NCBI RefSeq assembly: GCF_001180305.1
Contig: NZ_CVSX01000027.1
Location: 1 to 64,000, forward strand
Direction: 5' to 3'
DNA length: 64,000 nt
Source of the DNA: Prochlorococcus marinus
GTDB lineage: Bacteria; Cyanobacteriota; Cyanobacteriia; PCC-6307; Cyanobiaceae
Part shown: positions 23,437 through 31,484 of the stretch, one piece after another
How the letters are laid out: every line of letters begins with the position of its first letter
How positions within the stretch are numbered: position 1 is the stretch's first letter
Made by a program: the position numbers and the translations under genes
Notes under the pieces: generated by a model
Told to the model about the DNA's origin: nothing
Databases searched by the model: none
Seen by the model: only the letters and a program-made list of their open reading frames with translations

Positions 23437-24207
23437 CTAATCACAGAAATTATGTTCGTTTATAGAGCTAATGTTTATTGCCTCTAATTTATCTTGTATT
23501 TGGTCAGGACTACCAACTGCCAAAACACTTTTATCAAGAACGATTACTTGATCATAGTTATTTAAAGAATCGCCCCAATCATGGCTACTTACGAGCAAAG
23601 AAAGTCCGGCATCGGCAAGTTGACGAACAATTTTAAGAAAATCCTCCTTTGCAGGTGGGTCCAAAGCTGCACAAGGTTCATCTAAAAGAAATATTTTTGC
23701 CGGGGACATAAGAGTTTTTGCTAATAGAGCTCTTTGCTGCTGTCCTCCTGAAAGAGAATCTAGTCTTCTATTCGCCAAACTTGCAATGCCTACTCTCTGC
23801 ATTGTCGCCTCTAATTCACAACATTTATTAATCCAAGAATTAGGATATGCTAGAAGAGTCTTAATTTGAAATGGGTTATTACTTCTTGATTTTGAATACT
23901 TTATTTGACCAAGAGATACCAATTTTTCAACTGTGATGGGGAACTTCCAATTCATAGAACTTCTTTGAGGCATAAGTGCCACAAGAGCTCTAGATCTATA
24001 TAAATTTTCACCATCAATTTTTATTTCGCCTTTATCTGGAGTATTTTGACCTTGCAAAATTCTCAAAAGAGTTGATTTACCTGCGCCATTTGGGCCAACT
24101 AACGCTGTTAGAGTTCCAGGTTTAATCTCAACCGATACCTTATTCAAAACTGGCTTACTTTTTTTTGCGTATGCAAAGGTTAAATTTTCAGCGACTAAAG
24201 TAGCCAT
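23437..24207 (-). CDS. znuC: zinc ABC transporter ATP-binding protein
   Basis: ABC ATPase of the metal-uptake type, energising ZnuB. Walker A GPNGAGKS at 38-45, Q-loop MPQRSSM near 74-80, signature LSGGQQQRALLAKTL at about 151-165, Walker B IFLLDEP at about 172-178, and switch histidine in SSHDWGD. Convergent with zur (10 bp between stops) and divergent from znuA, with a palindromic site in the shared promoter region. Confidence 0.92.
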   Translation of the reverse strand: MATLVAENLTFAYAKKSKPVLNKVSVEIKPGTLTALVGPNGAGKSTLLRILQGQNTPDKGEIKIDGENLYRSRALVALMPQRSSMNWKFPITVEKLVSLGQIKYSKSRSNNPFQIKTLLAYPNSWINKCCELEATMQRVGIASLANRRLDSLSGGQQQRALLAKTLMSPAKIFLLDEPCAALDPPAKEDFLKIVRQLADAGLSLLVSSHDWGDSLNNYDQVIVLDKSVLAVGSPDQIQDKLEAINISSINEHNFCD

Positions 24208-24308
24208 TAATTAATCTTTTAAAAAAGTCACTTTACAAGCTTACCAATAATACAAGTTGCGTATTATTTTCATAACATTTGATACCTTCACTTGTCAGCG
24301 ATAATGGA

Positions 24309-24321
24309 AATGATTATCATT
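24309..24321. promoter_or_regulatory. probable Zur operator between znuC and znuA
   Basis: AATGAT-T-ATCATT is a perfect 6-1-6 palindrome within GATAATGGAAATGATTATCAT, about 22 bp before znuA. It resembles the AT-rich Fur/Zur boxes of cyanobacteria (TGATAATNATTATCA type) and lies in the 136-bp divergent znuC/znuA promoter region. Assignment to Zur is inference from context. Confidence 0.65.
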
Positions 24322-24343
24322 TTTAAGTATTTAATTATTTTTC

Positions 24344-25885
24344 ATGTCAGTTTTTAAAAGACTTTTAACAAATAAAAAAGGTTCGAGTAAATCAATTATT
24401 AAAAATTCCGTAATCGCAGGAACAATTATATTTTCTGGTTTTGGGCAGGATGTTATGGCTAAAGGAAAGTCATATGTAGCAGTAGAACCACTAGTTTGTG
24501 ATTTAGTTAAATCAATTGCATTACCATCTGACGAAGTTACATGCTTAGTAGATAGAAAACAAGATGTTCATGACTTAAAGATCAATCCAAGGCAAGCTCA
24601 ATTACTAAATAGCGCAGATAAAGTATTTACTCTTGGTAAAGAAATGACTCCAAGTATGAGAAATTGGGAAAATAAAAAGAATACTGTTGTTGTAGGTGTT
24701 AGTGCAATAGACGTAGATGATCATTCTGATCATGGAGGTCATGATGATCACTCAGACCATGGTGGACATGACGATCATTCTGAACATTCAGCTAAAGTAG
24801 ATGATCATTCTGATCATGGAGGTCATGATGATCATTCAGACCATGGAGGTCATGATGATCATGCTGAAGGTGCTTTCGAATGGGCAGGCAAATTTCAACT
24901 TTCTATGGGTTCTTACAAATGGTCATTTGAAAAAGTCGATGGCGAATATGCAGATCCTGCAATGAAGATGGTGATTCTCAAATCTAATGACATAGAAGGG
25001 TCTGAAGATTTAGCTAAAGAATTATTAGGATCTAAAGACTCAATAAGCAGAAAAAATGATGGTACTTTGATAGCAAGTAATAAAGCTTTTGTTCTTAATT
25101 TTGATCAAAGAAGAGAAAGTACTGTTTTTAACGTGGATATCAAAGAAGATGGTCAATATATATTTTTTACTGAACACATGCCTTTTGAGTTTGAAGCAAC
25201 TCAACACTTTTTTAAAGACGTTTCAAATAGTGATGTAGAACCAATAGCACAAGTACCAGACGAAGGTGAGGGGCATCATCATCATGACCATGGAGGTCAA
25301 GATCCACATGTATGGCATGATCCGCATAACATCATAAAAATGGGAGATCTTATAAGCAAAAGTTTAAAGAAAGATATTTCGGTTTTTAATAGAGCTGACA
25401 GAAAACAAATTAATGAAAGATTCGAAAAAGCTGATTCTCTCTTAGAAGGCTTAGATAGTTGGATCGTCGAACAAGTAAGTTCTATTCCTGAGGAAAACAG
25501 AGTAATTGTCTCTAAACACAAAGCAATGGGATACTACGGGGATGCATTTGGTTTTGAAACCATTAGTTTACTTGACTTTCTTGGAGACTCCTCAAGCTTA
25601 AGGCCAGACAACATAAGTTCTACTTTAAAAATGTTAGATGAAGAGAAAGTTCAGGCAATATTTCCTGAACAAATTCCAGCATCTAAGTTATTAAGGAACT
25701 TAAGTAGACAAAGTTCAGTTCCTTTAGCTTCTAATCAAATATTCGTTGATGGATTGATGATGGATGGTAATACGGTTTCAGTAGCTGTTCACAATACTTG
25801 TACAATTGTTGATTCATTAGGTGGAAGCTGTGATAAAAAATCTGGCTCCAATCTTGAGTCTGAATGGTACAAACTTTCAGATTAA
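24344..25885 (+). CDS. znuA: zinc ABC transporter substrate-binding protein with His-rich loop and inserted domain
   Basis: Cluster A-I metal-binding protein of the periplasm. The N-terminal lobe holds a signal-type hydrophobic segment (21-33) and VAVEPLVCDLVKSIA. A very long insertion then begins: histidine-rich repeats at 125-173, a domain of about 105 residues at 178-283, a second His cluster at 311-317, and only then the usual DPHVWHDPHN at 320-329. The C-terminal lobe carries SKHKAMGYYGDAFGF and FPEQIPASK. At 513 aa it is far longer than the usual 300-330. The inserted domain also occurs in the next gene. Confidence 0.9.
   Translation: MSVFKRLLTNKKGSSKSIIKNSVIAGTIIFSGFGQDVMAKGKSYVAVEPLVCDLVKSIALPSDEVTCLVDRKQDVHDLKINPRQAQLLNSADKVFTLGKEMTPSMRNWENKKNTVVVGVSAIDVDDHSDHGGHDDHSDHGGHDDHSEHSAKVDDHSDHGGHDDHSDHGGHDDHAEGAFEWAGKFQLSMGSYKWSFEKVDGEYADPAMKMVILKSNDIEGSEDLAKELLGSKDSISRKNDGTLIASNKAFVLNFDQRRESTVFNVDIKEDGQYIFFTEHMPFEFEATQHFFKDVSNSDVEPIAQVPDEGEGHHHHDHGGQDPHVWHDPHNIIKMGDLISKSLKKDISVFNRADRKQINERFEKADSLLEGLDSWIVEQVSSIPEENRVIVSKHKAMGYYGDAFGFETISLLDFLGDSSSLRPDNISSTLKMLDEEKVQAIFPEQIPASKLLRNLSRQSSVPLASNQIFVDGLMMDGNTVSVAVHNTCTIVDSLGGSCDKKSGSNLESEWYKLSD
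24713..24868 (+). repeat. 84-nt imperfect direct duplication encoding His-rich repeats
   Basis: Codons 124-147 and 152-175 of znuA encode almost the same 24 residues (DDHSDHGGH units), offset by 84 nt. Each half itself holds 27-nt sub-repeats. His and Asp-rich loops in ZnuA proteins are known to bind extra zinc. Confidence 0.8.
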
Positions 25886-25962
25886 ATTTTTCTAATAAAA
25901 ACGGTTTTCATTTCTTATTATTAATATTATTAAAATATTGTTTATTTAGTAAAAATCAGTAA

Positions 25963-27312
25963 ATGAGCATCAAAGATAAAGTTCCCGTAACCATCCTCAC
26001 TGGATTCTTAGGTTCAGGGAAGACTACTTTGCTTAATAGAATTTTAAGTGAAGAGCACGGGAAAAGAATAGCGGTAATTGAGAATGAATACGGTGAAGTA
26101 GGTATAGATCAAGGTCTCGTAATTAATGCCGATGAAGAAGTATTTGAGATGTCAAACGGGTGCATTTGTTGTACTGTTCGCGGTGATTTAATAAGAGTCC
26201 TTGGCAACCTTATGAAAAGAAGAGATAAGTTTGACTATGTTTTAGTAGAAACAACAGGATTAGCAGATCCAGGTCCAGTTGCTCAGACTTTTTTCATGGA
26301 TGAAGAGATTAGTTCTGAATTTACTCTTGATGGGATTGTGACTTTAGTTGATGCTGCACATATTGATCAACAGCTAGGCAGGAGTGACGAAAGTTCAGAA
26401 CAAGTGGCATTTGCAGATGTTCTTGTCCTTAATAAAACTGATTTAGTCTCTGAGGATGCATTAGATACCCTTGAATCAAGATTGAGAGATATGAATCGAA
26501 TGACTCGCATTATTAGAGCCGAAAATGCCAAAGTACCAATTGAAACAGTCTTAAATCTAAGTGCATTTGATCTCGATCAGATCCTTAAACACAGACCAAC
26601 ATTTCTTGAACCAGAATATCCTTTTGAATGGACGGGTGTTTACGATCTAGATGCAGGTAAATATGAATTAATCCTAGAAGAAGGACCCGATCCAGAAATG
26701 TCCCTAGTAGCTCTCGTTAACCAAGGTGAGAGTGAGGAAGAACTTAAAGATGGTGCTGAATCCTCCGTAAGACTTTATGCAGAAAATGCTAATACTTTGG
26801 AGCCTGGAAATACTGTCCCATATGGAAAACATGTAAATCTAAAATTGGAGGATAAAGGAAATAAATCCTTCATCTTGAACATAGAAAAGCCAACAAAAAT
26901 AGGTTTGTTTACACAGCACACTGCTGAAGAATTTAATATGAAAGTCATTAAAAGTGACGAAAATAAAGAGATTTCATTTAATACTGAAAGGTTCTGGCAA
27001 GCAGAGCATGAACATGATGATGAAGTAGGCTCAATTGCTATAGAGCGTTTTGGAGATGTTGACCCAGAGAAACTAAATACTTGGATGGGAAGGCTTCTCT
27101 CAGAAAAAGGGGTGGATATATTCAGAACTAAAGGTTTCATAAGTTACTCAGGTAACCCAAGGAGAATAGTTTTCCAAGGAGTTCACATGTTATTTACTGC
27201 ACAACCTGATAAAGAATGGGGTAACGAACCTCGTAGAAATCAACTTGTTTTTATCGGTAGAAATTTAAATGAGAAAGAGATGCAAGAAGGCTTTGATAAA
27301 TGCCTGATATAG
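25963..27312 (+). CDS. COG0523 (CobW-type) GTPase metallochaperone, 449 aa
   Basis: P-loop GTPase of the COG0523 family, members of which deliver zinc or other metals. Walker A GFLGSGKTT at 14-22, metal motif GCICC at 66-70 (CxCC), and NKTD at 157-160. The CobW C-terminal domain follows (DVDPEKLNTWMGRLL, FRTKGFISY, HMLFTAQPDKEWG). Between GTPase and CobW C-domain an extra domain at 221-324 matches the insertion in ZnuA, and a small His and Asp-rich loop (EHEHDDE, 348-354) follows. Downstream of znuA, with 77 bp between. Confidence 0.88.
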   Translation: MSIKDKVPVTILTGFLGSGKTTLLNRILSEEHGKRIAVIENEYGEVGIDQGLVINADEEVFEMSNGCICCTVRGDLIRVLGNLMKRRDKFDYVLVETTGLADPGPVAQTFFMDEEISSEFTLDGIVTLVDAAHIDQQLGRSDESSEQVAFADVLVLNKTDLVSEDALDTLESRLRDMNRMTRIIRAENAKVPIETVLNLSAFDLDQILKHRPTFLEPEYPFEWTGVYDLDAGKYELILEEGPDPEMSLVALVNQGESEEELKDGAESSVRLYAENANTLEPGNTVPYGKHVNLKLEDKGNKSFILNIEKPTKIGLFTQHTAEEFNMKVIKSDENKEISFNTERFWQAEHEHDDEVGSIAIERFGDVDPEKLNTWMGRLLSEKGVDIFRTKGFISYSGNPRRIVFQGVHMLFTAQPDKEWGNEPRRNQLVFIGRNLNEKEMQEGFDKCLI

Positions 27313-28373
27313 AACCATTTAGCCCAAGAGGGATGTTCCATGAAGGATGGACTGCTGAAGTTAACGATTACGCCATAGCATGTGGCTGGGCTCTTAAAGG
27401 AAAACAATTTATTGTTGGCGACGTGGCAGGGGGTCTTTTTTCGTTCGAAGGAGATACTGGAAAAATTATTTGGAAAAAAGAAAATACACACTCTGGTGGT
27501 CTATTAGCAATGGCCATTCATCCAGAGGGCGAGATTTTTGCAACATCAGGTCAGGATGGAAATGTCCAAATTTGTAATTGCCACGAAGGTAAAGTAATTA
27601 AAACACTTAATCTTGGTAAGGGTTGGGTAGAACACCTCAAGTGGTCTAATGACGGTTTATTTCTAGCTATAGCTTCCTCAAAAAAAGTATATGTTTTTAA
27701 TGAAATTGGAGAAGAGAAATGGATCTCAGAAGACCATCCAAGCACAGTAAGTGCAATAACATGGTCAAATAAAAATGAGCTCGCAACTGCATGCTACGGC
27801 AGAGTGACATTCTTTGACATTGTTAATAATAAAACGAATCAAAAACTCGAGTGGCAAGGATCATTGGTCTCTATGGAATTAAGCCCTGATGGAGATATAG
27901 TCGCCTGTGGGAGTCAAGACAATTCAGTTCATTTTTGGAGAAGATCAACAGGAATGGATGCTGAAATGACTGGATACCCTGGAAAACCAAGTCACCTTTC
28001 TTTTGATGACAGCGGAAAATTATTAGCGACTAGCGGCAGTGAAAGAATCACAGTATGGAGCTTTATAGGCAATGGTCCAGAAGGGACTATGCCAGGAGAG
28101 CTATGTCACCATACAGAACCTATTTCGAGCTTAGCCTTTTCAAATAAAGGTATGCTTGTAGCCTCAGGATCTAGGGATGGTTCTGTTGTCGCAAGTTTCA
28201 TAAAAAATGACGGCAATGGAGACCCAGTAGGGGCTGCATTCGCCGGAGATTTGGTAGGGGCGATATCATGGAGGCCTGATGATTGTGCACTTGCAGCAGT
28301 TAATGCAAAAGGGGTTGTAAATGTATGGAAATTTAAAGTTCGTACAAACCTTTTTTCAAAAGGATTTAAATAA
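27300..28373 (+). CDS. WD40-repeat beta-propeller protein, 357 aa
   Basis: Seven recognisable WD40-type blades, each with a hydrophobic-S/W-P/N-D/E-G turn and a terminal V-W/F-x-F strand (for example SLVSMELSPDGDIVACGSQD at about 195-214, and GVVNVWKF at the end). No catalytic motif; such propellers are protein-binding platforms. Its ATG lies inside the COG0523 gene (13-bp overlap), so the two are translationally coupled and the propeller may serve the metallochaperone. Confidence 0.85.
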   Translation: MPDIEPFSPRGMFHEGWTAEVNDYAIACGWALKGKQFIVGDVAGGLFSFEGDTGKIIWKKENTHSGGLLAMAIHPEGEIFATSGQDGNVQICNCHEGKVIKTLNLGKGWVEHLKWSNDGLFLAIASSKKVYVFNEIGEEKWISEDHPSTVSAITWSNKNELATACYGRVTFFDIVNNKTNQKLEWQGSLVSMELSPDGDIVACGSQDNSVHFWRRSTGMDAEMTGYPGKPSHLSFDDSGKLLATSGSERITVWSFIGNGPEGTMPGELCHHTEPISSLAFSNKGMLVASGSRDGSVVASFIKNDGNGDPVGAAFAGDLVGAISWRPDDCALAAVNAKGVVNVWKFKVRTNLFSKGFK

Positions 28374-28392
28374 AAAGTTGAAATTTATAAAA

Positions 28393-28548
28393 TTACCAAT
28401 AGTTAGCTTTTAAATGTCTTTCCATACAGATGACTTCACAGTCATTATCTATACCTTTTGGGTGAATATCGCAATATGAGAGACATTGAAAATATTCGTC
28501 TATGGGATTAGATTGATCAGCTTTCCTAACTTCTTTCGAATGATTCAT
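28393..28548 (-). CDS. small cysteine-rich protein, 51 aa
   Basis: Read directly: ATG at 28548-28546, TAA at 28393-28395. Contains C21-x3-C25 and C37-x3-C41 (YFQCLSYCD, NDCEVICMERH), a twin CX3C arrangement that could bind a metal or form a disulphide-linked helical hairpin. It ends about 20 bp from the convergent WD40 gene. Function unknown. Confidence 0.5.
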   Translation of the reverse strand: MNHSKEVRKADQSNPIDEYFQCLSYCDIHPKGIDNDCEVICMERHLKANYW

Positions 28549-29021
28549 AAAAGATTTCCTCAATTATTTAAAATCAAGATAATCTAATTAAATATCAAAG
28601 GAAATAAGCAAAACTTACTAAAAATATCTCACAAAAATTAGCACGATTGATTACCACTTTCGGACATTTTTAATAAAAAAGCAATGCGTATAAAAACGGA
28701 TTGTCTTTAGAGAAATATTTTCCTAATTTTATATTGTTGAGTTCTAGGAGGTCTTTCAAAATGATCGATAGCCTGCCTGAAATTTCGGAATAAACCGAAC
28801 TAATTTAATTAACTGCTCCAATTATTTTTTATTAATGTCTAAGCTTCCTTCTTCTGCATCGTTTAGGTGCCCTTCAAGAAACAAGCTTAATTCTAGAGTT
28901 TTTGCCCCAGTTAAAGAAAATTAGTTAATTTTGGAGAGCATTAGCTTAATAGAAGTTAGCAACAAGGATCCATGATTTAGGTGCGTTATTAACTTCAGTA
29001 AAAAATATAAGTAAGAGATAA
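28549..29021. other. gene-poor stretch, possible plus-strand untranslated RNA
   Basis: No convincing protein gene. On the plus strand TATATT (28732-28737) precedes a consensus Shine-Dalgarno AGGAGG and a 10-codon frame (28761-28793), whose stop overlaps a small hairpin (TTCGG/CCGAA). A 29-codon frame from about 28836 follows. A GAAGTTA/TAACTTC long-range pairing and a strong terminator at 29021-29050 end the unit. It may be a regulatory RNA or a decayed gene. Confidence 0.35.
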
Positions 29022-29050
29022 AGAGGGCTTATTAAAGTCCTCTTTTTTTT
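29021..29050 (+). terminator. rho-independent terminator
   Basis: AAGAGGGCTT / AAGTCCTCTT form a 10-bp stem (one G-U pair) with a 4-nt ATTA loop, followed by TCTTTTTTTT. It lies about 650 nt after the WD40 gene with a minus-strand gene between, so it probably terminates a separate plus-strand transcript beginning near 28.7 kb. Confidence 0.75.
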
Positions 29051-29113
29051 ATTTAAAAATAAGATGACATTCTTCTCGTTTTATAGATAATGATTAAAAG
29101 AATAACTTAAAAG

Positions 29114-29389
29114 ATGGTTAGATTTTATTGCCCCTATTGCAATCCTAAATATCAATTTCAAAAAAAATCCTTAAAAGGTAATTTGATTTGTGGCTTGTGC
29201 GGAGAAGATCTTGTAAAAAAACCATTTATTAGGTTGAACCAGATAATTGCTTTAGTTGCTGCGTCATCATTACTTCTACCGTTAATATATACTTTTATTT
29301 TTTTAATCAAAAATCAAATCAATCCTCCTAATAAAAATTATCAAGTAAATAAAAATTCATTGATAATTATCAATAATAAGATTGCATAA
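29114..29389 (+). CDS. zinc-ribbon membrane protein, 91 aa
   Basis: An N-terminal zinc ribbon (CPYC at 6-9, CGLC at 26-29) is followed by one transmembrane helix at about 43-67 and a lysine and asparagine-rich tail. Same general design as the protein at 4223-4444. A GATAATGATTA segment about 20 bp upstream resembles half of a Fur/Zur box, which is weak evidence only. Function unknown. Confidence 0.6.
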   Translation: MVRFYCPYCNPKYQFQKKSLKGNLICGLCGEDLVKKPFIRLNQIIALVAASSLLLPLIYTFIFLIKNQINPPNKNYQVNKNSLIIINNKIA

Positions 29390-29411
29390 AAAAATCTCAA
29401 ATTTCAAGGAG

Positions 29412-29633
29412 TCAACCTCTGCATAGAGATTTATTTAAACATGAATTTTTAATCTCAATATTCATTTGATCTTTTTTATTATTAAATTTTTTTTCATTAT
29501 TTATTGCTTTAAAGTGCCTTGCACAATGTCCTTTGCAACCACCATTAAGTAAATTATGTGCATATAAATTGGAAATATTAGTTAGTAGTAAAAGAAAAAT
29601 TATTTTATAAATTTGATTAAAATAAGACTTCAT
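29412..29633 (-). CDS. small secreted cysteine-containing protein, 73 aa
   Basis: Signal peptide (MKSYFNQIYKIIFLLLLTN, cleavage near LYA|HN), then NGGCKGHCARHF and a lysine-rich linker, with a C-terminal NSCLNKSLCRG. Four cysteines in two CX3-4C pairs. The ATG at 29633 fits the signal peptide; the frame extends to 29645. Design resembles 15554-15739. Confidence 0.55.
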   Translation of the reverse strand: MKSYFNQIYKIIFLLLLTNISNLYAHNLLNGGCKGHCARHFKAINNEKKFNNKKDQMNIEIKNSCLNKSLCRG

Positions 29634-29675
29634 TTTTAATATCATATTCGCATAATTAGTAAATAAATATATAAG

Positions 29676-29912
29676 TTAATTCCAAGGAGCATTTATAAGT
29701 CCCCAGATATCGAAGAAGAAAAATAAAACTGCAATAACAACAAGGTCCCAAGCTCTTTCCCTAAAAGCCCAAGGAGCAATAAAAACCTCACCAAGCCCGT
29801 GGAGTGCAGCCCCTATTGGTAGATGATCAAGAACCAACAAACTGTGAGAGAGGATAAAAAGAAGACTTGCGAAATATCTAAAAAACACAAATTGCCAATT
29901 ACTAGAATTCAT
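29676..29912 (-). CDS. conserved-looking membrane protein, 78 aa
   Basis: Two hydrophobic helices (about 8-27 and 55-71) separated by a loop with LDHLPIGAALHGLGEVFIAPWAFRERAWD, whose charged and aromatic pattern suggests strong conservation. I cannot assign a family. Divergent from the ATP-grasp operon. Confidence 0.55.
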   Translation of the reverse strand: MNSSNWQFVFFRYFASLLFILSHSLLVLDHLPIGAALHGLGEVFIAPWAFRERAWDLVVIAVLFFFFDIWGLINAPWN

Positions 29913-30049
29913 ACCTTTTAGATTTTTTAGAAATATACTTCAATGATCAAAATAATGAAATAGATTGAATAAAGAGATATTATTTTTGGTAGCCATAAAT
30001 ACGAATAAAGATTTGAAGCTCAAGTAAAAATTACTAAATTAATAAATTG

Positions 30050-31483
30050 ATGTTTTCAGGTTATCGCCCTAAGAATAGTTTTGATGAATACTTTAAAGAT
30101 AATGTGAACTCTGCTAGAGAAATATTAATTCCTCTATTGTCCTCTTTAGATAATATGGGTCTTGAAGAATTAAACAGGAATCATTCTGCAGCAAAAAAAT
30201 TATTACTAAGACATGGTGCCACTTTTAGGCTAAATGATACTGGTTTAAAAGGAACGGAGAGAATATTACCTTTTGACCCACTGCCAAGAATAATAAGTAA
30301 AGATGATTGGATAACTTTAGAAAAAGGACTAAAACAAAGACTTGAGGCAATTGATTTATTCCTTGATGATATTTATAATTCTCAAAACATTATTAATGAC
30401 GGGATAATTCCAAGAGAATTAATAGAGAGTTCAGAAGGTTGGAGACCTCAAATGATAGGGTTTAAACCTCCATTAAATAAATGGTGTCAAATTTCAGGGC
30501 TTGATTTGATAAGGGACAAAAAGGGTGACTGGCATGTTTTAGAAGATAATTTAAGGTGCCCTTCTGGGGTAGCTTATTTTTTAGAAAATAGATTAGTTAT
30601 GAAAAATATTTTTCCTAATCTTTTCTCTGGAAGAATAGTAAAACCAATTGATGAATATCCATCATATCTTTTAAAAACTCTTCAAGAACTTGCTGTTTGG
30701 ACAGATACTCCCAAGATAGTTCTACTAACTCCAGGAATTTTTAATAGCGCTTATTTTGAACATAGTTATTTAGCTCAAGAAATGGGAATCCAACTAGTTC
30801 AGGGTCATGACTTAGTTTGTAAGGATGATTATGTATATTTAAAAACTACCTCTGGGTTAAAAAGAGTAGATGTCATTTACAGACGAATTGATGATGATTT
30901 CTTAGATTCTCTTAATTTCAGAAAAGATTCATGCCTTGGTGTTAGCGGATTACTTGATGTTTTCAAGGCAGGTCATGTTGCTTTAGCAAATGCACCTGGG
31001 ACTGGAATAGCAGATGACAAAATGATTTATTCTTTTGTTCCAAAAATGATTAAATATTATCTTGATGAAGAAATTATTATAAAAAATGTAAAAACGTATA
31101 TTTGTCATTACCAAAAAGATCGAGAATACGTTCTAGAAAATTTATCAAAACTTGTTGTTAAGTCTGTAGCAGAAGCTGGGGGTTATGGAATGTTAATTGG
31201 CCCTCACTCAACAACAACTGAGATAGAAGAATTCGCTAAAAAAATAAAAAAAAATCCTAGAAATTTTATAGCACAACCAACATTAGAATTATCTACTGTG
31301 CCATCTTTATGTGATGGAGAACTTTATCCATGTCATGTTGATTTAAGACCATATATCTTGAGAGGAAAAGATTCATGGGTTAGCCCAGGGGGACTTACAA
31401 GGGTAGCATTAAAAAAAGGATCATTAGTCGTCAATTCTTCTCAAGGTGGAGGATGCAAAGATACATGGGTTGTAGGAAAATAA
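30050..31483 (+). CDS. circularly permuted ATP-grasp protein, 477 aa
   Basis: Member of the DUF404/DUF407 (circularly permuted ATP-grasp type 2) family, predicted peptide or amide ligases. Features: GWRPQMIGFKPPLNKWCQISGLDLIRD near 145-170, the ED-N-R-P stretch (VLEDNLRCPSGVAYF), KPIDEYPSYL, VDVIYRRIDDDFLD, and the C-terminal KSVAEAGGYGMLIGP and HVDLRPYIL. ATG 30050 is preceded directly by a TTG, an alternative start. First gene of a tight three-gene operon. Confidence 0.88.
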   Translation: MFSGYRPKNSFDEYFKDNVNSAREILIPLLSSLDNMGLEELNRNHSAAKKLLLRHGATFRLNDTGLKGTERILPFDPLPRIISKDDWITLEKGLKQRLEAIDLFLDDIYNSQNIINDGIIPRELIESSEGWRPQMIGFKPPLNKWCQISGLDLIRDKKGDWHVLEDNLRCPSGVAYFLENRLVMKNIFPNLFSGRIVKPIDEYPSYLLKTLQELAVWTDTPKIVLLTPGIFNSAYFEHSYLAQEMGIQLVQGHDLVCKDDYVYLKTTSGLKRVDVIYRRIDDDFLDSLNFRKDSCLGVSGLLDVFKAGHVALANAPGTGIADDKMIYSFVPKMIKYYLDEEIIIKNVKTYICHYQKDREYVLENLSKLVVKSVAEAGGYGMLIGPHSTTTEIEEFAKKIKKNPRNFIAQPTLELSTVPSLCDGELYPCHVDLRPYILRGKDSWVSPGGLTRVALKKGSLVVNSSQGGGCKDTWVVGK

Positions 31484-31484
31484 T

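Noticed and set aside
24713-24868. Mobile or non-coding repeat
   Set aside because: The repeat encodes an in-frame His/Asp-rich zinc-binding loop within znuA.
28549-29050. tmRNA, SRP RNA or RNase P RNA in the gene-poor gap
   Set aside because: None of the conserved cores or tag sequences of these RNAs can be read on either strand.
29085-29096. Second Zur box (GATAATGATTA) before the zinc-ribbon gene
   Set aside because: Only one half resembles the consensus; the other arm is missing, so it is mentioned only as weak context.
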